Source: Syngnathus acus (taxonomy: Eukaryota; Chordata; Actinopteri; Syngnathiformes; Syngnathidae). From it: DNA of 64,000 nt. Of the stretch, positions 48,031 to 59,244 are shown in pieces. Within the stretch, counting starts at the first letter, position 1, and each line of letters starts with the position of its first letter. Position numbers and translations under genes: made by a program. A model generated the notes under the pieces. It saw only the letters and a list, made by a program, of their open reading frames with translations, made no database searches and was not told the DNA's origin. The stretch spans positions 9,265,956 to 9,329,955 of the forward strand of contig NC_051095.1 of the NCBI RefSeq assembly GCF_901709675.1, read 5' to 3'.

Positions 48031-50254
48031 ACGCTAACGCTATATTGCTTATGTATACTAGAAATGTGAAGCTTTGGGAAAAACATTTTATTTTGCCCAT
48101 TTTGTGTTGACTTAGTAGACCCAAAGTAAGTATGAAACGCAGTTTCCAAATGATAATTTGATGTATTATATACATGGGGAGATGTACTCTCCCACATCTG
48201 CACGCCTGGTCTTAGGGAAAACAGGCTGCACAACAGCAGGTGTTGTCAACATGTGTTAACACAAGCTTATTATAGTTCTGTGGCTCTGCCATGTGGTCAG
48301 TACTGTAAGGCTACAAAGTGTTGTTTTGATGATGCGGCGGACTGGAACGCAACTTGGTGTTAGCCCTTCAAACACGTGTTGGAGCAGGGGGGGAAAAAGA
48401 AGCGTAGTATCCTTTTTTAATTGCCTGCCGAGTTTACACTTTGGCGGCCCCCAGTGGCAGCGACGTCTTTGACTTGCGTGAAAAGTGGAAACTTTGCAAT
48501 CCAACACTTGGGTGCTGCTCCACCTTTCTTTTGTTTGAATTTAGATTTTTCACATGAAAACATAACGTCGACTTCCCAGAATCTTTAACATCGGTGCAAC
48601 CGATGTTTTGAAGTGCAAGTGTAAAAGGTATTTAGGGATGTGGCAAAAAAGTGTGCCCAGTCCACAGACATCTTTGACATTGGCAGCTTGATACTTGTTC
48701 ACGCGAACAAGTGTGGTCTTTAAACCCCCTGCTTCCCCTACCGCATGCTCCTATCCCTCCCATGTCGATTGTTTTGACCTTTGCTCTGAGGAAATAAGGC
48801 CATCTGCGCTTGATGTGACAGGCAGGCGCATCACCTGGATACCAGCAAAAATAAACCAGCGAGAGAGGGAGTGAGGAAGAGAGTGGAACAGTCAAGCTCT
48901 CACAGAAGCTTTCCAAATGGAACAAAGGCTTTCGCCTGAGGGGGAAAAAAGTGATCACGTTGGTATGTTTACATTAGCGCAAAGGGAAGCCGTCATTGTC
49001 ATCACCAGACATTTACTGACTGTATTCATCTACTTCCCTCCATGCACAGGGCCTCCCAAAAAATATTTCATCTGACACTTTGTAAACGTATTTGTGAACA
49101 AATAATACAAGCGATAACTATACGGAATGTTCTGTCTTCCCAGCTAGCTTGTGCTAAGCTCACCAGGGAGGGTTTGTTTCTCTGGTCCAACATTCAAATT
49201 TGCAAACTTCTTCCCACAGCAAAGACATGACAAAGGTGTTGATGGACTGCCTCGATGAGGGTTCTTAACTGTTTGCTTCACGCTTGACTTTAATAATGAT
49301 GATTAAACATTCCCGTACGCGCGCAAACTCGAAGACAGCGGGCTGCTCGCATACAGGACGTCACCAGCTTTGCCATTTCAATTTTCTTGCAACGTTAGTA
49401 CACAATGAAAAAGAGTCATTCTCGCTCGGATCCGAAAATTTGTTTCATTTGTTTTTAATGGCCTATACGCAGCTCAATACAAGTGACCTCCGATTCGTGC
49501 GCAGTAAAACAGACAACAGATTATCTACTTGTGTAAACCTTTTCGCCTGGCTGTCATGTAGTTATGCAGTTTGAAAGGCTTTATTTGGTGTTTACTTGAC
49601 AGCATTGGGGATGAAACGGTGTTTGGGGGGGGGGTTGTGAACACTTCAATGGAAATAGGCATGTGGGGGGGAATTGGTGGAGGGGGGACTTCATCACGTC
49701 TTCCCGTAAGCTAAAAAGAGAAAAAAAATCCTAGCCCTGTAAAACACAGCCCAGTGGTTACAACAGCAATAGGGACACACGCTCGCTTATTAATACAGAA
49801 GAGGGAGGTGCGTTCACCTCGACAAGCGCCAACATGCGAGCGCATTACCTCGCCGGCTGCTATGGCAAAGATGTAAGCGCATTCCTCGCAGCACAAACTC
49901 GCAGCTTCTCCTCTGGAGAACTTTTTGAGGGTGACTCAAGTTTGGCAAAAGGGGAGGGGGGGAGAGCGTTTTGACTAACAACTCTGCAAAAGAAGGTTGC
50001 AACTGCCAGCATGTTTTATTCATTCTTCAAGAATGAAATGTGATGATTAACAAGGCATTTAGTGGAGGGGGGGGGGGGGGGTCACCTTATTGGTGAGCAT
50101 TAAAAACATGGCGAGATGTCATCGGTGCTGCAAGGCGGCCCTATGGACATGCGCTAATGCAGAGATTGAATGACAACTGGTTCCTTTATTTCCAAAAGTC
50201 TCGATTTCTGACCAACAATGTAAAAATTCCCTCTACGGGGACGGTTATTTCTTG
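48031..50254. other. Intergenic DNA, no gene seen
   Basis: No exon is recognised. There are G-rich stretches near 49,624-49,690, and a G15 run lies at 50,067-50,081. Confidence 0.5.
50067..50081 (+). repeat. Poly-G run (15 G)
   Basis: An uninterrupted run of fifteen G. Confidence 0.9.
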
Positions 50255-50440
50255 GGGTAGCATACTAAGCTAATGGTTAACATATCTGCCTCACAGTGCT
50301 GAGGTCCAGAGTTTGAAACCTTCCTGTGTAGTGTAGTGTTCATGTTAGTCGGAATACCATGGATTTCTCCCACGTTCCAAAAACATGCATATTCAAAATT
50401 AGCTGCCACCCATGACTCTAATGAGTACTAGTGGAATGGA
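50255..50440 (+). repeat. Diverged fish L2/SINE-like dispersed repeat
   Basis: CTAATGGTTAACATATCTGC then CTCACAGTGCTGAGGTCCAGAG and, further on, TTCCAAAAACATGCATATTC follow the common teleost repeat body in order, with internal deletions. Confidence 0.65.
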
Positions 50441-52684
50441 AATAGATAGAACTTGACAGAACTAGGTAAAGACAACGACTGAGGCTTTGCAATTTATGAC
50501 ACATGTAATTCCGATCGCTACGGTGGCGAGGTTAAATTAAATTTACATCTAAATCGGAATAAACCATCACCAAAGTTAGAGAAAAGTTATAACGGCGGAA
50601 TGCAATCGTTAGCCTGATAGCATAACTGCCCAAGTCATTTTTAAAATATTTTCACAAAATGAATCAAAAATATCAAAAGGTCTGTATAAATTCTAAACTA
50701 CCCAAGTCATGTTAATCTGTGACAGTTGCATCAAGGCAATGAAGTTACAAAACACTGGATGGATGTGCCGAGTTTGTCAAGACGATTAGTTTATGATTCC
50801 TCGAGGGCACCCGCATTTCATTTCAAATGTATCCACCAAATCACAACTTCGCTCCGCTTAAACGGAAAGCATCCCGTCTCAGTTTCCAAAGCTGCCCCGG
50901 GCGCTACTTTTACCAGATATTTGAAAGACATAGCTCACTCCAAGCAGTCCGGCACAACAAGGTAATTTGTCAGTCGCTGAACTTCAAAAAGCTCAAATCT
51001 GTAATGACTTGAAGCCCCCGAGCTCTGTGGCGCTCTTGTGCTCTTTGCATGTGGTCCCCCTTGATTGGAGCCCCGCTCTTAAGTTGATTACACGAACGGC
51101 CGTGCTTGCTTTTACGCTCACATAATTGGCTATTTAGTCAGTTACTTAAGCAGAGGCATAGAAAATGCCGTTGCCTTGTACCTTATGATGGATTAATCAG
51201 AACAAAAAAGCAAAGAAAAGTTTCAAGTGAACTTAAATACTCCGACACTGACTATGCTTACTCCCATGGTGTTATGTCATCATGATTTAAAACTTAAAAA
51301 TGGTTACCAGAGAGGAGTGAGCACGGAGGAGGGATCTCCTATAAAGAGGCGTGCAAAGCAAGCCCGCACTTCATAATCACGCATTTCCTGACCAACTTGC
51401 TTCTGCTAGATTTACAGCCTCGCCTACTTCTGCTTTGACTTCTCAAGTGTGCCAATTTTTTTGGGTTACATTGAAGACTGTCCACCTGCCGTAGCTCACT
51501 ATATTCCAAACTCACTGACATCAGACATATTGTTTTTAATGAGCTATCAGGGTTTAGAAAAAGTAACCCAAGCGACACACCAAATGTCATCCAAATACAA
51601 TTACAAACAAGGATATGTGTTTTTATGTTAATTAACATCCAGAATCCAGAACAGATCTCATAAAACAATTTGGATCCGGACACATACTCACTTTTGGATC
51701 AAGATCTGATTCTGTCCAAATAGTAGTGGTGACCAATACTAGTTCATTTTTTTCCCTTGGGGAAATACAGCTTCAAATAATAATTCCTGGACCCAAAAAG
51801 TTTGAGAACTCCCCTGCCAACCTTCACATTGTACATCTGGAGTGGCACATTTTTCCCTTTTCCCAAATAACATCTGCTGCTAAAAAGCCAGACAGGTAGT
51901 TAGTCTATTGGTCATGGTTGGATTTTCTCTCTCTCTTTCTCTCTTGCGCTCTTTCCTTCTCTTTTTTTTTTGTAAAAGCCCCAAGGCTAGTATTTCACTG
52001 ATTACAGAGTCCCTCCATTTGAATGGTCGTTTGTGTATTGTCAGAACAAAGGGAGCGAGCGGGCTCTGAAGAGGTGCTAGACAGGGGAATGGATTGGGCT
52101 CGGCGATTAGGATGAGTGGAAGTGCAGGTTCGGGCTAGCTTACGCCAGGAGAGGCTGCTCAAGGAAGGGGTCTCCACTCCAACCACTCTTGAACATTTTC
52201 TTGACCCAAGAGGTCCAATGGCAATGCGGCGCATTAAGTGCTTCTCTTGACCATTAACGTTATTTTGCACTTTGGCCATTCCTTTCTCAAACTACAAAGC
52301 CCCAATTGAGGGGCAAGATTCGGGTCTCATCATCTCCCAGGTCCTCCATAATTTCGCATATTAAAACCTAATCACCCTGTTAAAAAAGAGAGAAAAAAAA
52401 GAAAATCTAAAATAGTGTTTTTGTACTCAAGGGCTGCCTCAAAGCCACTGGGTCTGGTCTTGGAAGCAATTGTATTTGAACTCAAACTGAGACATAGAGG
52501 CCTCGGGATTTATTCTCTAGACTAAAACTGCAGGGGTCACATTGTTCACCTTAAAAGAAATATACGTGTAGGTCGTCCTCCAAAAAGGGAATGAGGGTAG
52601 CTGCTTTGATTGGCTCGCACTCTGCTGCGTTCACGCCAATTCACATGCTTTGTGCTAGACTTGCACAAAAACAGAGCCTTTGGT
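50441..52684. other. Intergenic DNA, no gene seen
   Basis: Mixed composition, with a CT-rich tract near 51,928-51,970. No exon is recognised. Confidence 0.5.
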
Positions 52685-53250
52685 CTTAACGTGGTGTCTG
52701 TTCCTCAAAATCTATCAATTGTGACTCAACCTTCAGTGTAGGTCTTGAATAGGTATCTATTTTTGCAAGTCTGAGATTCCTCATTCCTATCTTTCTATTC
52801 CAGCAAGTTTTGGTCTTGACTTGGTTTCAATCATTCTGTCCTGACCTTGACTTGGTCTTTAATCTTGCAAGCCTTGGGCTTGACTTAGTCTCAAATCCCT
52901 CTTTCCTGGTCTTGCCTCAGTCTTTATTCCAGCACGTTTTGGTCTTGACTTGGTCACAGTTCTTGGTCTCTCTTCTTGCAAGTCTTGGTCTTGAATTATT
53001 GTCAATCCCTCAGTTCTTGTCTTGACTCTTTCTCTCCTGTAGCAAGGTTTGGTCTTGACTTGGTTTCTATCCATGAGTCCTGACTCCTAATCTTGACTTG
53101 GTCTTTATTCTTGCAAGTCTTCATCTAGACTTGGTTTCAAATCCTTCAGTCCTGCTCTTGCCTCTGTGTCTATTCCAGCATATTTTGTTCTTGAGTTTTT
53201 TCCTCAATGCCTCACCATCTTTGACTTCAGTTGATTTCAGCTACTTCAAG
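52685..53250. repeat. Degenerate ~64-bp minisatellite
   Basis: About seven units begin near 52,805, 52,869, 52,934, 52,980, 53,044, 53,115 and 53,180 (spacings 64, 65, 46, 64, 71, 65). Each opens with AAGTYTTGGTCTTGACTTGG and closes with CTTGCA or CCAGCA. The two endings partly alternate, hinting at a dimeric higher-order unit. More diverged copies extend left to about 52,685. Confidence 0.9.
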
Positions 53251-56039
53251 TCTTGGTCTGGTATTGTGGTCTTGACTGTTTATTGCGAAACTGGAAATCC
53301 TGAATAAACTTGGGGAAAAAAATCATAAACTGAGACTAAACTTGAGGCTTTTCTCCCAAGAACGGTTGCTATTAAAAGCTAAATGTGTGTGTGAATGCCA
53401 AATGTGACAGCTTCACAGGTTAAAACCAAGCCCATCCATGAGGCAACAACAAGCCCAGATGCACCTGATGACACGTCAGTCAGACACACAATAAGCAGAT
53501 AAACATTAGCGTGACAGCCTTCGTCTTTGAACACTCACTTAGTATTTCTCACCCCCCCCAACATGAAGGTGGCGACTCACAATCAAAGTCCTCATCAAAT
53601 TACGAGGTTGTGTTGGGGGTCACGCACTCGGTGGGCTTCCACATCCTTTTGATTCCGAAGCATCACCTTTTCAAAGCTGTTTTCCAGCCGATTTTTAATT
53701 GACTCTGGGCCTTTGTGCCGTTAATGAGGCTTGTAAACCGCCATCCATCAAGCCATTGAGGAGGAATACAGCGGGGCACCGAGGTGTTCTTTTTAGGGTT
53801 TGTCAAATAATCGCACGTTTTGTGAAAGCCAGGCCAACGCTTCTTTGCCAGCTTGTTGGGTCTCGTAACAATTTTACGCCGGGTCGCAAACAAAGAGGCA
53901 ACCCCTCATTTGCTAATCTTCCCCCAGAAAAAAATTATGGGCTTTCTCCAATCAGGGAAACAATGGTGGGAAGATTACTTTTGTTTTTTGCACTTAAGTA
54001 CATTTTAGAATAGAGTTTTTTTTTTTTTTACTTCTAATTAAGCAGTCTCTTTTCATACATGCAGCTGTACTTTTTTTCTCCCACCCAGACTTGTTATGTC
54101 ATTGTAATATTGTTTCAGGATTGTCTGAGAACCAGACACGAGACATTTGCTCGTCCAAGAGTGGTGACATTTACACTATCTGTCACATACGTAGGTGCCA
54201 AAAATGGTCTGAGGGACAATTGTTGCACCATAATACAAACAATCCCAGCGAGTGAGAATCATTTATCGTGGTCTTCAAACTTGATGTTTGAAGTGAACAT
54301 TTTCAATTTTGGAAAACGTTCAATCCTCTATTGAATTGTGACTCAGAATGGCAACTGAAGTTTGTACAATTATGAATATATACAGCAGTAAGTCACATAC
54401 TGGTGCGGTTTTTTCTATTCATGACTGGGCTCGGACAATATACACTGCATTAATGGGGGTTACTGTAGTTACGTTAGGGAACATTTTGTTAGTCTAAGTC
54501 TTTAAAAAAAATCACAACCTTGCAAGAATTTTGTGTCTGGCTCTAGACTTAGCTTGGAGCATTCAGAAGCTCCAAAATTACATTGCTTTGCTCAATAGGG
54601 AATGTGACTATATTGTTTTTTTTTTTTTCTGGTATTTCAAAAATGATTACGAGTGGAATAGATCTGTTTTCCCCGTTGCCTCTCATTTTGTTTTCACCTC
54701 CTTGCCATGGTTACATGCCTTCTAGAAGACACGCTAATTAAAGAAATAGAACCAGCAATTTGTCTCGGGGTTTTTTTTTTTTAGAATCACTGCATGACAA
54801 AAATCGGTCCCTGAATAATCAAAATTGATGTACGTTAATGTAAGTTTGTGCCCGTGTTTGCTCTCACAAAGCTTTAGTAGATGAGACACTTGGGATTTTC
54901 TTTAAATGCCAAAATGGAACTCAACATCAACAAATGCTCCACTCAACATATGCGCTAAGGGTTTATTTGTACCGACTTAATGTTGGTGAGCGTCTTAATC
55001 ATCTGCTTGAAACCTTCAAAGAAAACAATGAAGCAAAATATGGACAAAAACGGCTCCAGGCCACATTAGATCAGAGCCATTTGTTTATATTTAAAGCAGC
55101 TGCTCAAGTTAATGTATATGTTGTGCAACAGTGTTTGGGATGAGTTGTACAAAAGCGAAGCTTTTAATTTTCACCTTTCACTCCCTCCTCAGCAAGCCCC
55201 CCACACCCTTCAAGGGCGAAACCTAAATGGTTCTTAATGACTCCATGCAAACAATGTGTGACGAGGGACAAATTACTGAAACACAGCCCCCCCCTTCAGG
55301 TAATACTTGAAAGGTCGCTGAGGTAGCTGGCGAGCAGCGCCCCCCCTCTGGCTCCTCTCTCTGGCACCCTCAAGGTGTCGTGACCCCGCCGCCATTGCTC
55401 AGTAGCCCACAGAAGCGCATGGTCAATGGTGTGAAAAGGGAAGTCAGGGCGGGAGTTAGATGTTTGGGGGGGGGACTGGGTTAATGGGGTGAGGTTGATT
55501 CCGGTGAGATCAGAGGAAGGAGGCCGTCCCGTGTGGGTCTTCACACGTCAGGGTGGCTTTTCCCTAAAGTTTTCTGGGTGGCTTGTCCGAGTTGTCTCAC
55601 CTTGGGAGTTGAATGGTACCCCCCTCCCCTCTTCCGAACCCCCCGCCACTCCCTTCCCTCGCCGCCCCTCCCTTCCTTTCAGTCAATATGTCCGTGTCAG
55701 AGATGAAAGTGCAAAGTGGGAGGGACGCGGAGGGGGTCCTGACACTAATGTACTACATTGGGCTTCACTTACTGATCTGCCAAGTTCTTTTGTCAGGCCT
55801 TAAATGCCTCTTCAGGGCCCTTTGAACCTACCGAGCGCTTCAAGCCGCCCGTACACCCGCCCGCTTTCGAACACCTCCTCCCCGAGGTTCAATGAGACGT
55901 CCCCACCGCCATTCCCACAGTCCCTGTCGCCGTGGACAGACACGCACTGCTGCACGAGCGAGGTTCAAATTCAAATGCTTGAAAGGCCAAACATAACAGA
56001 TCTGACGCGCCCCCCTTTTTTTGGTGGCACCTGGGCCAA
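53251..56039. other. Intergenic DNA, no gene seen
   Basis: No coding exon is recognised. The stretch 55,190-55,990 is C/G-rich and complex and could hold regulatory sequence. Confidence 0.5.
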
Positions 56040-56106
56040 ATCAACTTTACTTATAAAGCACTTTAAAAACAACCACATCTGCTTACAAAGAGCTGTACAT
56101 AAAGTA
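56040..56106 (+). repeat. Teleost dispersed repeat tail (TTATAAAGCACTTTAAAA type)
   Basis: ATCAACTTTACTTATAAAGC then ACTTTAAAAACAACCACATC and AGCTGTACATAAAG match a retroposon 3'-tail motif common in fish genomes. The exact family is not resolved. Confidence 0.6.
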
Positions 56107-57511
56107 AAAATCTGACTTGTGAAGAACAAAACAAGAAATGAATACCAGAAAAATAGTCATTGAATTCGTGGAGGTTGAAAAAAACGAACCATCCTTTATA
56201 GAAAAAGTGAGTTGTAGAATTACAGATGTAAGTTTTCAAATGAAGGTAGTAAGAGGACAAATAATTACTCAAGTGAAAAAAAAAGGACTTAGTCCTTTTC
56301 AATAGCATCCCAGGTCAACCAAAACAATTAGCCAACTTTATTTTTCTCCTTTCTCTTCTTTCTTTTCTTCGTCCAAGTTCCCAGACACCGTCAGCCTACT
56401 CTCTCCATTCTCATGTGTCCTTCTGGTATGCTCCATTGGCAACTACCTGGACTAGAGAGCATTTTATTGTACAGTTTGCATCCAAGTGTGTTGTACATGG
56501 TAATACCTCAAACCAATGACTGACTGGCTGACATGGGAAATATCACAAATTTCTCTTCAGGTGGAAAACGATCCATTCCAGGACACTGGTCCACATACAA
56601 TTTGTTCATATTTAGCAAGCATTTTCTCACATTGGATAAAATGCAAATAATAATTATTCTACTGTTATCATTTCTGAGCAATAGTATTTCCTCATCTTTA
56701 GAAAGCAACTGTGATGTCATTTTCAGTCAACAGCAAGTGGCAAAATGGCCACCCACTGAAATGGTTAAAAAAAATGTGAACTTTACTGCTCAATTCATAT
56801 TCTACAAACACAACATTAATCAGAATGCCGTGTTTAGACAAGTAAGGCTGCATAGACGATATAACTGTAAAGAAAGTTCTTGGGTTGACTTCCTCTTTAA
56901 GAAATGGCACCGCAAAAACTGCACTAAAAAAATACAAGAGAAAAATGAATGAATACATAACGTAAGCAACATTATTTGCCAATAGATCAGGGAAATGTGC
57001 TCATTATTATCCAATCACATTTAGTCATGAGTGTCGGTATGGACATCATCTTGGGCATTTTCTAATAACCTGTCTCACATTTGTTTGATTGTAAAAACAT
57101 ATGAACAAACAAACCAAATGATGGTATTTTTTATACATTTTACCTTGATTAAGAGTCCCTTAACCGTCCCAAAAATTGATGCTCTGATCACGACCTTAAC
57201 TCAGACTTAATTGTCTGAGATTGTCAAATGTGCATGTGACAAATGAGTGGTTGTTGGCATAACAGCAACTATTAGCCACATTCGAGTCCACATCTCCCTT
57301 GCAAGCATCATCAAATTGCATTAATTGTGATGAAAATAATATTTGTGAGTTTACGCAGTTGCAATGGAGTGTCTTTCTTGGAATAGTCCTTAGAAATGGC
57401 GACATGGGAGGTGATGTAAATGTAATCATATAGGATGATTTTGAATATGAGTGGGGCAGGAATGCTGAGGATCCAGTTTTAATGGCACAATAAAGGCCAG
57501 CCACAAAGCAT

Positions 57512-57555
<44 letters not shown>

Positions 57556-58500
57556 CACGGCAGCATGGGGATGTGCTTGCGGCTCACTTCTTGCGCTGCC
57601 AGCTCCGAAGCGCTTGTAAACACATTCACACCTCTCTTTCATTTAAATGTCGGGTAAGTTATAGCACGTTATTGAAATAAAGAGGCTAGAAGGGGAGGCG
57701 GGCTGCATTTCAATGCTGTCTGGTGAAGGTGCACGCCAATCCACAAAGCGGCGAGCTTCTCAAAAGCACAAATAACAAGCTGACCAGGGGACAGTTCGTT
57801 TCTGTCAGGCGGGGGAGCAACGCAATCGGGACACGGGGTAGAAACGCTCTTAAGAAAAATAACATTAGCGGTCGTCTAATGAGGTCGTCTTATTAAAATT
57901 AAAATAACATTTGCAAGAAAAAACGTTTGTGTGTAAATCAAAGTAAAGTTTGCAAGAAAAAAACTTTCTTTGTGTGGAGGGGGAAGTACACGACATACAC
58001 AAATTAGAAATATAAAATGTCAAATGTGTTTCTTTTAAATATACGTGTTAGAAATATCTATCTTAGAAATGAACAAACACATTTGTATTTAAAATATCAA
58101 ACATTTGGAACATTTCCTTTTAAAATTGGAAAAACATGCAAAAATGAACAACTTAATGTTTAAAATGAAATATTTATATGACAAAATACACAATGGAAAA
58201 ATTAAATTACAAACTAAAATGACCATAAAATTCAACTTCCCAAAATATATAAAAATCACAAAAGTGACAAAAGTTTATTTTCAAAAGGTTGCAAAACATT
58301 TTTAAGATCGCTTACAAACCATATTTCTTTCTATAATATTTTTTTAAATTAACATTGAATGTATATTGAAGTCAGAATAGTGCCTGTTGTGAAATAAAAA
58401 CCGCAACAAAATCAACAGATGCCACGTTCCAAATACATAAGTCGTTTTTAATGTTAAAAAAAATCGCACCGATATTCGCTTTGGCATTTAAATGACTCCC
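56107..58500. other. Intergenic DNA upstream of fgf18
   Basis: AT-rich sequence (notably 57,840-58,500) with a CT microsatellite at 57,512-57,552. No exon is recognised. Confidence 0.5.
57512..57552. repeat. (CT)n microsatellite
   Basis: A CT dinucleotide run with one CG interruption. The reverse-strand Arg-Glu open frame is an artefact of it. Confidence 0.95.
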
Positions 58501-58509
58501 TGCACTGAC

Positions 58510-59212
58510 AGTGGGGGGAAAAAAATAAAAACGTGAACCATCACCCAGAAGGGAGGTGATGGAGGGTTTCGGTGGGGGTAGTGGGGGGTTTGTTGTGCGC
58601 GATGGGAAGCCCGAGCGTGCTGATGGTCCGTGGGATTACCCTATCAGGTGCAAACCGCTGACATGTTTCCACCCACCAGCGAGCAAAAAGCCTCACAGTG
58701 GCCCAACGGGCAGCCGCAGACGCGCAGCTCAGCCCTCTGACAGACGCCTTTGGATTTCCTCTTCATTATTACAATATTTAGAATTCACGGACAGGTGGAA
58801 AGGACGCTTTTTCAATAGACGACACTTGCACAATAAAAAAAAAAAAAAAAAAAAAAGACAATGGCCCGTGCAAGGTGTAGAACTTCCCCTCGTCAGGTAC
58901 ACTTTGGGAATTTGTGATCTATTTTTTCCATCATCTTGGAGAGGATAACAATCGGAAAGTGGGATTTTGTTTCTTTTGGTAAATAATCTGGATAAATCGT
59001 CGACAAGGAAGCGCCTCATGTTGCCTCGGGTGAGCGTTTCACCGCCGGACTCCACCGCCGCAAGAAGCGTCTCCTCGCCGGAGCCTTGCGCGTAAAAGGC
59101 GCACGGACAGCCGCATCGGAGTTCCAGGAAGGCGGCGGCGGTGGTGGCGGTTCGCCCCTCCACCCACCCCCGCCTTCTTTCCTCTGTGTGTCGAGCGGAA
59201 GCAGGTGTCAAG
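58510..59212 (+). promoter_or_regulatory. fgf18 promoter / 5' UTR region
   Basis: Complex, locally CpG-rich sequence (strongest at about 59,030-59,170) directly precedes the fgf18 start codon. It includes an A-run at 58,835-58,856 and a GGC/GGT-rich tract near 59,130. The transcription start is not identifiable. Confidence 0.45.
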
Positions 59213-59244
59213 ATGTCGCCGCTGCCTTCCAGGTTCTTTTACCT
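59213..59244 (+). CDS. fgf18: fgf18 coding exon 1
   Basis: Encodes MSPLPSRFFY plus two bases. The donor is ACCT|GTAAGT. The ATG has A at -3 but T at +4. Confidence 0.82.

Noticed and set aside
57196-57642. 148-codon reverse frame with an Arg-Glu repeat
   Set aside because: Driven by the CT microsatellite; the flanks do not resemble a protein.
58556-59211. Open frames of 130 and 160 codons on both strands before fgf18
   Set aside because: They lie in GC-rich promoter/5' UTR sequence, include poly-Lys or poly-Phe from the A-run, and match no family.
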